The notes under the pieces: model-generated
What the model saw: the letters and a program-made list of their open reading frames with translations, nothing else
Told to the model about the DNA's origin: nothing
The model's database searches: none
Shown here: one piece after another, positions 44,543-54,829 of the stretch
Position numbering within the stretch: the first letter of the stretch is position 1
How the letters are laid out: each line of letters opens with the position of its first letter
Translations under genes and position numbers: made by a program
NCBI GenBank assembly: GCA_029289095.1
Contig: JARFUG010000012.1
Coordinates: 1-59,056 of the forward strand
Length of the DNA: 59,056 nucleotides
Direction of reading: 5' to 3'
Source: Desulfuromonadales bacterium
GTDB lineage: Bacteria > Desulfobacterota > Desulfuromonadia > Desulfuromonadales > JACZKF01

Positions 44543-44956
44543 ATGGGAAGTTATCGCCTGCTGGAACATACCGCCGACATGGGGATCGAAGTCATCGGCG
44601 AGAGCCTCGGTGAACTTTTCGTTCAGGCGGGGCGGGGGCTCAGAGAAATGATCTCCACCGATGCCGAGGTCGAAATCCGCGAGAAGAGGTCGATCGAGGT
44701 CACCGGCCAGGACGAGGGAGAGCTGCTGGTCAACTGGCTCAACGAGATCCTCTTTGTCTTCGAAACGGGGTTCTTTCCCGCCTCTTTCACCGTCTCGGAG
44801 ATCGGAAGGGGGAAGGTGCGCGGAATCGTCGAGGGAGAGCCCTTCAACCGCGAACGTCACCCTATCGAACGTGAGGTCAAGGCGGTCACTTATCACCAGC
44901 TCAATGTGGAGAAAACGGCGCAGGGGTGGAGAGTGACGGTGTTCGTCGATCTGTAA
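44543..44956 (+). CDS. Archease
   Basis: A 137-aa protein of full family length: YRLLEHTADMGIEVIGESLGELF at the start, NWLNEILFVFE and REVKAVTYHQLNVEK later. Archease helps RtcB to turn over by speeding guanylylation. The conserved acidic metal-site residues appear intact (D12; D137 near the C-terminus). The ribosome site GGGGGAG is very close to the ATG. It is placed between the BCAM0308-like gene and rtcB. Confidence 0.93.
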   Translation: MGSYRLLEHTADMGIEVIGESLGELFVQAGRGLREMISTDAEVEIREKRSIEVTGQDEGELLVNWLNEILFVFETGFFPASFTVSEIGRGKVRGIVEGEPFNRERHPIEREVKAVTYHQLNVEKTAQGWRVTVFVDL

Positions 44957-45052
44957 TGGGCATCGTTACAGAGAAACAGATGGGCAAAGCGAACGGGTGA
45001 AGGAGGCGCCGAGAGTAGATCTCTCCTTGCTCCTCACCGATAAAGGAAACCG

Positions 45053-46495
45053 ATGTCCGTCAAAGTCCAACGCACAGGGACATGCCGCTGGCGCATTCCG
45101 CGCGAAGGGAAGATGCGTACAGACGGCCTCGTCTTCGCCAGCGAAAAGATGATCGAGGCGATCCGCGAAGAGAACGCCCTCCAGCAGGTGGCCAATGTCG
45201 CCACCCTCCCCGGGATCGTCGGCCCCTCCATCGCCATGCCCGACATCCACTGGGGATACGGATTTCCTATCGGAGGGGTCGCCGCCTTCGATCCCGAAGA
45301 GGGGATCGTCTCGCCGGGAGGGGTCGGCTACGACATCAACTGCGGTGTTCGCCTGCTTCGCTCCGAGATGGAAAACGACGAGGTGCGCTCCCGCCTCAAA
45401 GAGCTTGCCGACGCTCTTTATCGCAATGTCCCCTCCGGGGTCGGCTCCGAGCGGCGCGACCTTCGGCTCACCGAGGCCGAGACGCGTCGCGTGCTGCAAA
45501 AAGGGGCCCGCTGGGCGGTGGAGCAGGGGTTCGGATCGGAGACCGACCTGCTGCATATCGAAGAAGGGGGAACTCTCCCCGGAGCCGACGCGGAGGTCGT
45601 CTCCTCCCGGGCGCTCGAACGCGGTCGCGCCCAGCTCGGCACCCTCGGCTCCGGCAACCACTTTCTGGAGGTGCAGGAAGTCGAGACCATCGGCAATCAG
45701 GAAGCTGCCGAGGCGCTCGGGCTCTTCCCGGGGCAGGTGGTGGTGACGATTCACACCGGAAGCCGCGGCCTTGGCTACCAGGTGTGCGACGACTACATCC
45801 GCGTCATGCGTCAGGCAAGCCGCAAATACGGCATCGAGCTCCCCGATCCGCAGCTGTGCAGCGCGCCGCTGACTAGCCCCGAGGGGAAGCAGTATCTTGC
45901 AGCCATGGCCGCGGCCGCCAACTTCGCCTTCGCCAATCGTCAGCTCATCACTGCCTGGGTGCGTGAATCGTTCGAGCAGATATTTCGAAAGAGCGCCGCC
46001 GAGATGCGCCTCTCTGTCATCTACGATGTTTGTCACAATATCGCCAAATACGAGACCCACCGCTTCGAGGGGAAAGAGCGCCGACTGTGCGTGCACCGAA
46101 AAGGGGCCACCCGCGCCTTTCCTCCCGGGCACCCCGAAACCCCCGAACTCTATCGCAAGATCGGCCAGCCTGTTCTCATTCCCGGGGACATGGGGCGCTA
46201 TTCCTATGTTCTCGTCGGCACCCACGGCGGCTTTGAGGAAACCTTCGGCTCCACCTGCCACGGAGCCGGGAGGGTCCTGTCGCGCCACGCGGCCAAGAAG
46301 CTCTCGCGCGGGCAGAACATCATCGCCGGCCTGGCGGCCCGGGGGATTCTGGTGCGCGCCGCCGGCCGCGCCACGGTCGCCGAAGAAATCTCCGAGGCCT
46401 ACAAGGACGTCATGGAAGTGGTCAACGTCGTCCAGGAGGCGGGGATCGGAAAGATCGTCGCCAGGTTGCGGCCCATGGCGGTGATAAAAGGCTAA
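45053..46495 (+). CDS. rtcB: RNA-splicing ligase RtcB
   Basis: A 480-aa GTP-dependent ligase joining 2',3'-cyclic phosphate or 3'-phosphate to 5'-OH RNA ends. The metal-site Cys97 lies in GGVGYDINCGVR. His403 in STCHGAGRVLSR is the position of the GMP-bearing His. GSGNHFLEVQ and IHTGSRGLG complete the site. The length is typical. It follows archease by 96 nt. No RtcA cyclase or RtcR regulator is present. Confidence 0.96.
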   Translation: MSVKVQRTGTCRWRIPREGKMRTDGLVFASEKMIEAIREENALQQVANVATLPGIVGPSIAMPDIHWGYGFPIGGVAAFDPEEGIVSPGGVGYDINCGVRLLRSEMENDEVRSRLKELADALYRNVPSGVGSERRDLRLTEAETRRVLQKGARWAVEQGFGSETDLLHIEEGGTLPGADAEVVSSRALERGRAQLGTLGSGNHFLEVQEVETIGNQEAAEALGLFPGQVVVTIHTGSRGLGYQVCDDYIRVMRQASRKYGIELPDPQLCSAPLTSPEGKQYLAAMAAAANFAFANRQLITAWVRESFEQIFRKSAAEMRLSVIYDVCHNIAKYETHRFEGKERRLCVHRKGATRAFPPGHPETPELYRKIGQPVLIPGDMGRYSYVLVGTHGGFEETFGSTCHGAGRVLSRHAAKKLSRGQNIIAGLAARGILVRAAGRATVAEEISEAYKDVMEVVNVVQEAGIGKIVARLRPMAVIKG

Positions 46496-46505
46496 TTTTC
46501 ACGTA

Positions 46506-46580
46506 TCCAGAAGCCAGAATCCAGAAGCCGGCATTCTTCTCCTGGCTCCTGGCTCCTGGCTCCTGGCTCCTGGCTCCTGG
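46506..46580. repeat. CTCCTGG heptamer repeat (six units) with degenerate inverse arm
   Basis: Six perfect head-to-tail CTCCTGG units at 46539-46580. CCAGAAGCCAGAATCCAGAAG (first 20 bases or so, from 46507) upstream is a degenerate inverse. The last unit runs into TGGAGG, which serves as the ribosome site of the next gene. It lies between rtcB and the epimerase-like gene. Confidence 0.85.
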
Positions 46581-46587
46581 AGGTTCC

Positions 46588-47481
46588 ATGAAAGTTTTTC
46601 TCACCGGAGGAACAGGATTTGTCGGCACCGAAATCCTCAGGCAGCTCAGCGAGGCCGGCCACGCGATTCGCGCCTTGGTGCGCCCGGGCTCGGAAGGGAA
46701 GCTCTCGATCCTGAACGGGGTGGAGATCGTGCGCGGAGACGCTACCGATGCGCCGAGCCTGGAAGGGGCAATGGGAGGGTGCGATGCGGTGATTCATCTG
46801 GTCGGGATAATCCGCGAGTCGCCCCCAAGGGGGATCACCTTCCGCCGCCTCCATGCCGAAGCGACGTCCAACGTCGTCGCCGCCGCGCAGAGTCAGGGGG
46901 TGCGGCGCTACCTCCACATGAGCGCCAACGGAACACGGGCCGACGCCGCATCCGAATATCACCGCACCAAATGGGAGGCCGAGGAGACGGTCCGCGCCTC
47001 CGGCCTGGACTGGACGATTTTCCGCCCCTCCCTCATCTTCGGCCCCGGGGATGAATTCGTGAACATGCTCGCTCCGATCGTCGGGACTCTGCCGGTCGTT
47101 CCCGTCATCGGCAACGGCCGCTACCGCATGAGCCCCGTTGCGGTGGAGGACGTCGCCGCAGGCTTCGTGCGTGCCCTCACCCGCCTCGAAACTGCAGGGA
47201 TGATCTTTCATTGCTGCGGTCCCGAGACGCTGAGTTATGACGAACTGCTCGACCGCATCGGCGAGGCAATGGGCAAGAGCAAAGTGAGAAAGCTCCACCA
47301 GCCGGCGGCCCTGGTCAAACCGGTCGTCTCCCTTCTCGACTCGATCCCGCGTTTCCCGATTACCAGCGCCCAGCTCACCATGCTTCTTGAAGGAAACGTC
47401 TGCGACCCCGCTCCCTGGGCCGGGGCCTTCGCGATCGAACCGATTCCTTTCTCCGAGGGAATCCGGAAATACGTCAAGTGA
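46588..47481 (+). CDS. Atypical SDR / NAD(P)-binding epimerase-like protein (NDUFA9-like)
   Basis: A 297-aa Rossmann protein. The nucleotide loop TGGTGFVG is at residues 6-13, then VVRGDATD-type acidic strand (IVRGDATDAPSL). The active region has LHMSANGT and YHRTKWEAE (YxxxK). It resembles the complex I NDUFA9-like and NmrA-like atypical SDRs. The substrate is unknown. The ribosome site is provided by the preceding tandem repeat. The next gene is 15 nt away. Confidence 0.85.
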   Translation: MKVFLTGGTGFVGTEILRQLSEAGHAIRALVRPGSEGKLSILNGVEIVRGDATDAPSLEGAMGGCDAVIHLVGIIRESPPRGITFRRLHAEATSNVVAAAQSQGVRRYLHMSANGTRADAASEYHRTKWEAEETVRASGLDWTIFRPSLIFGPGDEFVNMLAPIVGTLPVVPVIGNGRYRMSPVAVEDVAAGFVRALTRLETAGMIFHCCGPETLSYDELLDRIGEAMGKSKVRKLHQPAALVKPVVSLLDSIPRFPITSAQLTMLLEGNVCDPAPWAGAFAIEPIPFSEGIRKYVK

Positions 47482-47496
47482 ATGTAAGGAGCAACG

Positions 47497-48690
<1,194 letters not shown>

Positions 48691-48797
48691 GGAGTGAGGA
48701 GGATTGTAATCCCGTCTTCTGGCGCCTGGCTTGACGCCTTCCTCCTTGCCCCGCAACCGCCCTTCCCCTATAATCGCCCTCCTGCAAGGGAGATGCG

Positions 48798-51326
48798 ATG
48801 GAACGGTTCTATGCCCCCGAGGCTCTGGCGCAGATGCGTGCGGAGATCGCCGAGGCGCGGGGGAACGAAGTCTTTTTTCTCGGCCGCACCGACGCGGCGC
48901 TGAGGGTCGCCTCGGTGGAAGTGCTCGCCCGCGGATCGGCCGATGCTGTACCGGCCATCCTGCAGGTGTGCCGCTACGGCGACGTCGTTATCCACAATCA
49001 TCCCTCGGGACGACTCGACCCCTCGGGGGCGGACCTGGAAATCGCCTCGCGTCTGGGGGGTCTCGGCGTCGGCTTCCACATTGTGGATAACCCTGTGGAA
49101 AATGTGTACAGAGTGGTGGAGGCCTTCGCTCCCAGGAGCGAGAAACACCTCGATCCCTCCCGCATCGCCGCCGTACTCGCTCCTGGGGGGGCTGTGGCGA
49201 GCCATCTCCCCGGGTGGGAGGAGCGCCCCGAGCAGCTGCGCATGGCCTTCGCCGCCGCCGAGGCCTTTAACGCCGGCCGCCTTGCGGTGATCGAGGCAGG
49301 GACCGGCACCGGAAAGAGCCTCGCCTATCTTGTCCCCGCCATCCTCTGGGCCATCCAGAACGAAGAGCGGATCGTCGTCTCCACCAATACCATCAACCTT
49401 CAGGAGCAGCTCATCCGCAAGGATCTCCCCTTTCTTCGCCGCGCCATGGAGATCGATTTCCGGGCGGTGCTGGTCAAGGGGCGCGGTAACTACCTGTGCC
49501 TGCGGCGCACCGAGGCGGCGAGGGCCGAGCCAGGTCTCTTCGAGGACGAGCACGCCGGCGAGATCGCGGCGATCCTCGCCTGGGCGCAGACAAGCGCAGA
49601 CGGCTCCAAGGAGACCCTCTCCTTCGTCCCGAGCGAATCGGTCTGGGAGGAAGTGCGGTGCGAACTCGACGGCTGCGCCCGGGCACGCTGTTCTCATTTC
49701 GCCGGGTGCTTTTTCCACAAGGCGCGCCGCCAGGCGGCCGGCGCCGATCTGCTGGTCGTCAATCACGCCCTGCTCCTCTCCGACCTGGCGGTGCGCCGTC
49801 AGACCGACAACTACAGCGCCGCCGCCGTTCTCCCTCCTTTTGATCGCATCGTCCTGGACGAGGCCCACCACCTCGAGGATGTGGCGACCTCCCACTTCTC
49901 GTCGCAGGTGACGCGCTTCGCCTTCGCCCGCACCCTGAACCGGCTTCGCCACCCGCGAAAGCCGGAAAAAGGGCATTTGATGCGCTTTCTCAACGCCCTG
50001 GCCCGGGAGCTCCCCGATAGCGAGGATACCCTCTACCGGGCTCTGCACGAAGAAGTCGATCAATTGCTGGGAGGGTGCCACACCCTTCTCGATCGCGCCG
50101 TGCGGGAGCTGGAGACGATCGGTGAAGAGCTTGCCGCCGCCGTGGGGAAGGAGATCGCCGAACGCGAGGAGATCCGCCAGCGCATCGTTCCTCCCCTTAC
50201 GAATGGGGAGCCGTGGGCCGAAGTCGTCCGCAAGGTGCGCACGCTGTCACGGGAGACGATCGATCTCGCCAGGGCCTTACGCTCGCTGCTCAAGAACGCC
50301 GAACGCCTCCCCGAAGCGGTTGCCGAGAAGGTCGGCTCTCACCTTCTCGATCTGCGTGCCGCCGCGGGACGCCTCGACGCCATCGCCGCAGATCTCACCT
50401 TCTTCCTCGCCGAAGACGAAGGGGTCTGCGCCTGGTTCGAGGTGACCCGAGGCCGCATCGGCCGCGGCACAGGGGTGGTGACCCGGCTGTGCACGGCGCC
50501 CCTGGAAGTCGCCGAAGCGCTCAAGGAATCGGTCTACGACCGCTTTCGCACGGTGGTGATGACGAGCGCCACCCTTGCCGTTGGGGAGAGCTTCGCCCAT
50601 TTTCGACGCCGGGTCGGTCTCGATCTCGCCGGACGCGTCCGGCTGAGCGAACTCCTCCTCACCTCTCCCTTCGACTTCGCTCGGCAGGCGCTTCTGGCCA
50701 TCCCCACCGATCTGCCCGAACCGGGGCGCCCCGGTTATGCCGAGGCGGTGCGCGATCTGACCGAAAAGGCGATCCTGCTCGCCGACGGGCGCACCTTCGT
50801 CCTTTTCACCGCCTATTCGCTTCTGCGCCGGGTGCACGGCGAACTCGCTCCGGTGCTGCAGGCCCGCGGCTATCGCGCCCTGCGCCAGGGGGAGGATCAC
50901 CGCCACCGACTGCTTAAGACCTTCGCCGCCGATGCGACGAGCGTCCTTTTCGGCACCGATTCCTTCTGGGAAGGAGTCGACGTGCCGGGACGCGCCCTTG
51001 AGCAGGTCATCATCTCGCGCCTCCCCTTCAAAGTTCCCACCGAGCCGGTGCTGGAGGCGCGCGCCGAGGCGATCGAACGCGCCGGAGGCGATCCCTTCAT
51101 GGAGTACACCGTCCCTCAGGCAGTCATCAAGTTCAAGCAGGGGTTCGGTCGCCTCATCCGCCACCGGGACGACCGCGGGGTCGTTCTCATCCTCGATACG
51201 AGGGTGGTGAAAAAGGGGTACGGCCGCATCTTCCTGCGCTCGCTCCCCCCCGCCCGCACCGTCGCCGCCCCGGCCGATGAGGTCTTCTCGGAAATCGAGA
51301 ACTTCTTTCGGAACCCGGTTTCCTAG
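48798..51326 (+). CDS. JAMM-domain / DinG-type Fe-S helicase fusion
   Basis: An 842-aa protein. Residues 1 to about 110 form a RadC/JAB-like domain with a full JAMM zinc site (E24, H66, H68, D79 in HNHPSGRLDPSGAD). Residues about 145-842 are a superfamily 2 XPD/DinG-type helicase: Walker A EAGTGTGKS (residues 166-174), DEAHHLED, and four Cys of the Fe-S insert (NYLCLRR...CELDGCARARCSHFAGC). Helicase C-terminal motifs are VLFGTDSFWEGVDVPG and QGFGRLIRH. It is probably a 5'-3' DNA helicase in repair or replication. The JAMM domain may be a peptidase or a binding module. AGGGAG precedes the ATG. Confidence 0.9.
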   Translation: MERFYAPEALAQMRAEIAEARGNEVFFLGRTDAALRVASVEVLARGSADAVPAILQVCRYGDVVIHNHPSGRLDPSGADLEIASRLGGLGVGFHIVDNPVENVYRVVEAFAPRSEKHLDPSRIAAVLAPGGAVASHLPGWEERPEQLRMAFAAAEAFNAGRLAVIEAGTGTGKSLAYLVPAILWAIQNEERIVVSTNTINLQEQLIRKDLPFLRRAMEIDFRAVLVKGRGNYLCLRRTEAARAEPGLFEDEHAGEIAAILAWAQTSADGSKETLSFVPSESVWEEVRCELDGCARARCSHFAGCFFHKARRQAAGADLLVVNHALLLSDLAVRRQTDNYSAAAVLPPFDRIVLDEAHHLEDVATSHFSSQVTRFAFARTLNRLRHPRKPEKGHLMRFLNALARELPDSEDTLYRALHEEVDQLLGGCHTLLDRAVRELETIGEELAAAVGKEIAEREEIRQRIVPPLTNGEPWAEVVRKVRTLSRETIDLARALRSLLKNAERLPEAVAEKVGSHLLDLRAAAGRLDAIAADLTFFLAEDEGVCAWFEVTRGRIGRGTGVVTRLCTAPLEVAEALKESVYDRFRTVVMTSATLAVGESFAHFRRRVGLDLAGRVRLSELLLTSPFDFARQALLAIPTDLPEPGRPGYAEAVRDLTEKAILLADGRTFVLFTAYSLLRRVHGELAPVLQARGYRALRQGEDHRHRLLKTFAADATSVLFGTDSFWEGVDVPGRALEQVIISRLPFKVPTEPVLEARAEAIERAGGDPFMEYTVPQAVIKFKQGFGRLIRHRDDRGVVLILDTRVVKKGYGRIFLRSLPPARTVAAPADEVFSEIENFFRNPVS

Positions 51327-51375
51327 AAAAGCCCCCTCTACAGGGTTATCTAGGAGCGTAATGACTCATTACTTA

Positions 51376-51792
51376 TCACGTCTTCAGCTCCCACCCCTTG
51401 ATTTCCGCAGGAAGCTCCAGACGCAGGTGAGGCCAGCGCCGCTCGCGGTAGCCATCTTCGTCCTGATGTTCAAAGGCCTCCAGCTCAAAACGTTTGTACC
51501 GATAGGAAAGTTTTCGCTCCCTCCACAGATAGAACCACAGAAAACCGTAAAAACCGTATTGACCGTATTGGCAAACGTGAATGAGCTCATGACGCACCAG
51601 TCGTGAGCTGACCTGGGAGAGAGGGCGGCGGAAGAAAACGTGGCGCCCCAGCGTCACGCCGGACACCCACCGCGGAAAGAAGAAAAGAAGGGGGGAGCTG
51701 AAGTGGAAGCGCACCGCTATTGTGCGCGAAGGTCGGCACAGCGGGAGTGAGGGGGTGGCGGGTCTGGTCTTCGCTTTGGTTTTACCCCTCAC
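51376..51792 (-). CDS. Putative HELIH-motif metallopeptidase-like protein
   Basis: Up to 138 aa. The core RHELIHVCQYGQYGFYGFLWFYLW contains HExxH, and YRYKRFELEAFEHQDEDGY downstream supplies a likely third ligand Glu. A hydrophobic stretch surrounds the motif. I do not recognise a named family. The start is uncertain: the GTG at 51792 lies in the CCTCACT repeat tract, so the true start may be further in. Confidence 0.55.
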   Translation of the reverse strand: MRGKTKAKTRPATPSLPLCRPSRTIAVRFHFSSPLLFFFPRWVSGVTLGRHVFFRRPLSQVSSRLVRHELIHVCQYGQYGFYGFLWFYLWRERKLSYRYKRFELEAFEHQDEDGYRERRWPHLRLELPAEIKGWELKT

Positions 51793-51806
51793 TCCTCACT
51801 CCTCAC
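51785..51806. repeat. CCTCACT heptamer repeat tract
   Basis: Three CCTCACT-type units between the PRC-barrel gene and the HELIH gene, the same family as at 9.29, 18.6 and 48.67 kb. A weak inverse (AGTGAGGGG) lies at about 51746-51754 inside the HELIH gene start. Confidence 0.8.
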
Positions 51807-51807
51807 A

Positions 51808-52245
51808 TCAATGCCGGGGTTCCTCGGGTCGGAAAGGCTCCTCCGTGGTGCGCCCGACTCCTTCCGTCTGCCAGTAGGGGGTTTCACCGTAGTACCTGTG
51901 AATCTCTTCTCCCCAGGCGTGATGGCCCATCTTCGGCCAGTCGTGCTTGTCGAATCCCGGCGCGTTGCGCAGTTTCTCCTTGTCGACGTCGAGAACGAAC
52001 TGTTTTCGATCGGGATCGAGATGGAGCATCTTGAAGGGGATGGCGAATAGCTTGTCGCCGATCCCCAGGAATCCGCCGAAGGACAGGACGGCGTAGTTGA
52101 CCCGCCCGCTCTCCATATCGATCATCAGTTCCTCGATTTTTCCGAGATCTTCGCCCCGGGTGCTGACGACCTTGTCGCCGATGAGCGAATCGGCGCTCAT
52201 GACTTCGGGACCCGGCCCGGAGCCGCTTCGCGTTGCTGTGGCCAT
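51808..52245 (-). CDS. PRC-barrel domain protein
   Basis: A 145-aa protein with AAAGGAG before ATG 52245. The PRC-barrel is seen in MSADSLIGDKVVSTRGEDLGKIEELMIDMESGRVNYAVLSFGG, followed by FAIPFKMLHLD. The C-terminal tail is rich in His, Trp and Tyr. PRC-barrels often act in stress, RNA or photosynthetic assembly; the role here is unknown. It lies divergent from prc. Confidence 0.85.
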   Translation of the reverse strand: MATATRSGSGPGPEVMSADSLIGDKVVSTRGEDLGKIEELMIDMESGRVNYAVLSFGGFLGIGDKLFAIPFKMLHLDPDRKQFVLDVDKEKLRNAPGFDKHDWPKMGHHAWGEEIHRYYGETPYWQTEGVGRTTEEPFRPEEPRH

Positions 52246-52634
52246 AGGTAAGCTCCTTTCGGACGTTCGATATGCTTCTTTCAAGGTATTGTATCCCCCC
52301 TCCAGCACTGCGCAAGGGGAGCTTTTAATCATTAAATTATTGAAATTGAAGGGTTAATTTCGCACTCTGCATTTTTCATGGTATGCTTCCAGACATCCGG
52401 GAGCCGCTCACCCAATGAAAATCCCCATTATCCTTCGCGACCATCGGCGCTGCTGAGAGCCATCGCGCTCTTCTCGTGCAACCTGCGGAAAAACCGAAGG
52501 ACACCTTGACCCCGGGGGCGATAATCGTGTTAGAGTAGCGGTTGTTTGGCCGCGTCTGTCGGCTTCGACAAAAATCTCATGGAGAACGGGTTCCGGTCGC
52601 TATCGACGACAGCCGGAACCGAAAGGAAAGCCTG
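52246..52634. other. Divergent intergenic region, 389 bp
   Basis: No ORF with credible coding features. An AT-rich patch lies at 52324-52362. A weak promoter-like pair TTGACC (52506-52511) and TTAGAG (52530-52535) faces prc with an 18-nt gap. No repeat or hairpin stands out. Confidence 0.5.
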
Positions 52635-54761
52635 ATGTCCAGATTCCCGTTTCCGCGCATTCTGATCGTCCTTCTCATTCTGCTGGTCGGTCTTTTTTCC
52701 GGCGGGCTCTTCGGCGCCGAAGGGCAGGACGAGCACGATGCCGCTCGGGCCAAGCTTCTGAGCTACCTGCTTCGCCAGCAGCTCAGCGCCAGCCACTACA
52801 GCCAGAAGCCCGTCGACGACCATCTCTCCAGAGCCGCTTTCGGCCTTTACCTCAAGCAACTCGACGGACAGAAGCGCTTCCTTCTGCAGGAGGATATCCG
52901 GCAGTTGCAGCCCTTTGCGACCCGCATCGACGACGAACTCATGCAGGGGCGCATTCAGCTCCCCCTCACCGCTACCCGCCTTCTCAGCGCCAGGGTCGTT
53001 CAGGTAAAGACCATGGTCGATGAGCTCCTCGCCAAGGATTTTGATTTCCACGGCGACGAGACAATCGAGGTTGATCCTGAAAAGCTCGAGTACAGCTCCA
53101 GTCTTCCCGAGTTGCGCGACCGCTGGCGCAGAATTCTGAAACTCCAGGTCCTCTCCCGCTATCTCGACATGGAGGAGGAGCGCAGCCGCTCGCCAGAAAA
53201 AACCGTGGCGCTGACGCAGGCCGACGCCCGCGAACGGGTCCAAAAAAGCTACGAGACCTTTTTTGACCGCCTTCTCGAAGACGCCCAGAAGGAGCTCTAC
53301 AACCGCTACTTCGAGGCCGTGAGCCGGGCCTTCGATCCGCATACCAACTATCTCGCCCCGGCCGACAAGGAGGACTTCGACATCAGCATGAGCGGTTCCC
53401 TGGAGGGAATTGGCGCAACGCTGCGCGAGGAGGACGGCTTCATCAAGGTCGTCACCATCGTGCCGGGGAGCGCCGCCTGGCGTCAGGGGCAGCTCGAAGC
53501 CGAAGACATCATCCTGAAGGTCGGCGAAGGAGCGGCCGAGCCTGTCGACATCACCGATACGCGCATCCGCGATGCCGTCTCGCTCATCCGAGGGCGCAAG
53601 GGGACCGAAGTGCGCTTGACGGTGCGCAAACCCGACGGCGCCTCCCTCGTCATCCCCATCATCCGAGACGTCGTCCAGATCGAGGAAACCTTTGTTCGAT
53701 CGGCGGTGATCCCCGGCCGGGACGGCCAAGGCAATTTCGGATACGTCAAAATTCCGAGCTTCTACCGCGACTTCAAGGACGAGCGCCGCGGAGGGAGCGG
53801 TCGCAACGTCACCGACGACCTTCGCAGAGAACTCGAGAGCCTCACCTCGCAGAATATCGACGGACTCGTTCTCGATCTGCGCAACAACGGCGGCGGCGCC
53901 CTCACCGATGCGGTCAGCATCGTCGGCCTCTTCATAAAGACCGGACCGGTGGTGCAGGTCAGAAGCGGCAACGGCAAGGTCCAGGTCCTTGCCGACGATT
54001 CGCGTGACATCGCTTATGACGGTCCACTGACCATCCTGGTCAACGAGTTCAGTGCTTCCGCCTCCGAGATCCTGGCCGGCGCCCTGCAGGATTACGGACG
54101 GGCCGTCATCATCGGTGGTGAGCACACTCACGGCAAGGGTACGGTCCAGGCGATTCTCGATCTGGACCGCTCGGTCCCCTTCGTCGGGATGGAGCGCTAC
54201 CAGCCTCTTGGAGCGCTTAAGGTGACCATCCAGAAGTTTTACCGAATCAGCGGCGAATCGACCCAGGCACGCGGCGTCGTTCCCGACATCGTCCTTCCCG
54301 ACCGCCTCCAGCACCTGCGAACGGGCGAACGTCACAATGACTACGCCCTTCCTTGGGATACGATCAAACCGACCCGTTTTTCGCCGTGGCAGAACTCTTT
54401 CGATCTGGAGCTTCTCAGAGAGAGAAGCCGGCTGCGCGTCGCCGAAGATCCGCTTTTCGCGAAGATTCGCGAGGACATCGAGCGCACCCGGGTCCGCACG
54501 GAAAATACCCGTCAGACTCTCAACATCGACGAGTACCGCAAACAGCGTCAGGAAGCGAAAATGCTCGAGGAAGACGGCGCAAGCGCGCCTCATGCCTTCG
54601 GTCGTGGCAGGGCCAACCGGGATCCGAACATGAGCGCAGAGGAGCGCCATAAAGAATGGATCGAGCAGATCCAGAAGGACGCCTACGCGAGAGAGGCCAT
54701 CGCCGTTCTCGGCGACATCGTCGCAACCACGCTGCACACCGCCTCTACGCCAAAAAAATGA
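52635..54761 (+). CDS. prc: Tail-specific (C-terminal processing) periplasmic protease Prc
   Basis: A 708-aa S41 protease. It has a signal peptide/anchor (ILIVLLILLVGLFSGGLFG), an N-terminal helical domain, a PDZ domain (GIGATLREEDGFIKVVTIVPGSAAWRQGQLEAEDIILKVG) and the S41 core. The core carries the catalytic Ser in NEFSASASEILAGAL and the Lys in GEHTHGKGTVQ. The C-terminal extension is typical of Prc and not of the shorter CtpA. It trims or degrades periplasmic proteins. A 19-bp terminator follows. Confidence 0.93.
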   Translation: MSRFPFPRILIVLLILLVGLFSGGLFGAEGQDEHDAARAKLLSYLLRQQLSASHYSQKPVDDHLSRAAFGLYLKQLDGQKRFLLQEDIRQLQPFATRIDDELMQGRIQLPLTATRLLSARVVQVKTMVDELLAKDFDFHGDETIEVDPEKLEYSSSLPELRDRWRRILKLQVLSRYLDMEEERSRSPEKTVALTQADARERVQKSYETFFDRLLEDAQKELYNRYFEAVSRAFDPHTNYLAPADKEDFDISMSGSLEGIGATLREEDGFIKVVTIVPGSAAWRQGQLEAEDIILKVGEGAAEPVDITDTRIRDAVSLIRGRKGTEVRLTVRKPDGASLVIPIIRDVVQIEETFVRSAVIPGRDGQGNFGYVKIPSFYRDFKDERRGGSGRNVTDDLRRELESLTSQNIDGLVLDLRNNGGGALTDAVSIVGLFIKTGPVVQVRSGNGKVQVLADDSRDIAYDGPLTILVNEFSASASEILAGALQDYGRAVIIGGEHTHGKGTVQAILDLDRSVPFVGMERYQPLGALKVTIQKFYRISGESTQARGVVPDIVLPDRLQHLRTGERHNDYALPWDTIKPTRFSPWQNSFDLELLRERSRLRVAEDPLFAKIREDIERTRVRTENTRQTLNIDEYRKQRQEAKMLEEDGASAPHAFGRGRANRDPNMSAEERHKEWIEQIQKDAYAREAIAVLGDIVATTLHTASTPKK

Positions 54762-54770
54762 TGCGATGTC

Positions 54771-54812
54771 AGAACGACAAAAGCCCCGCTTCGGCGGGGC
54801 TTTTGTCGTTCT
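54771..54812. terminator. Strong terminator after prc
   Basis: A perfect 19-bp stem, starting AGAACGACAAAAGCCCCGC, closed by a TTCG tetraloop; the right arm contains TTTT. It begins 9 nt after the prc stop and ends 17 nt before the radical SAM start, whose AAGGAG lies just beyond. One of the clearest terminators in the window. Confidence 0.9.
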
Positions 54813-54829
54813 GGTCAAGGAGATGAGCG

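Noticed and set aside
46506-46580. CRISPR array
   Set aside because: The 7-nt units are contiguous, with no spacers and no cas genes. It is a short tandem repeat.
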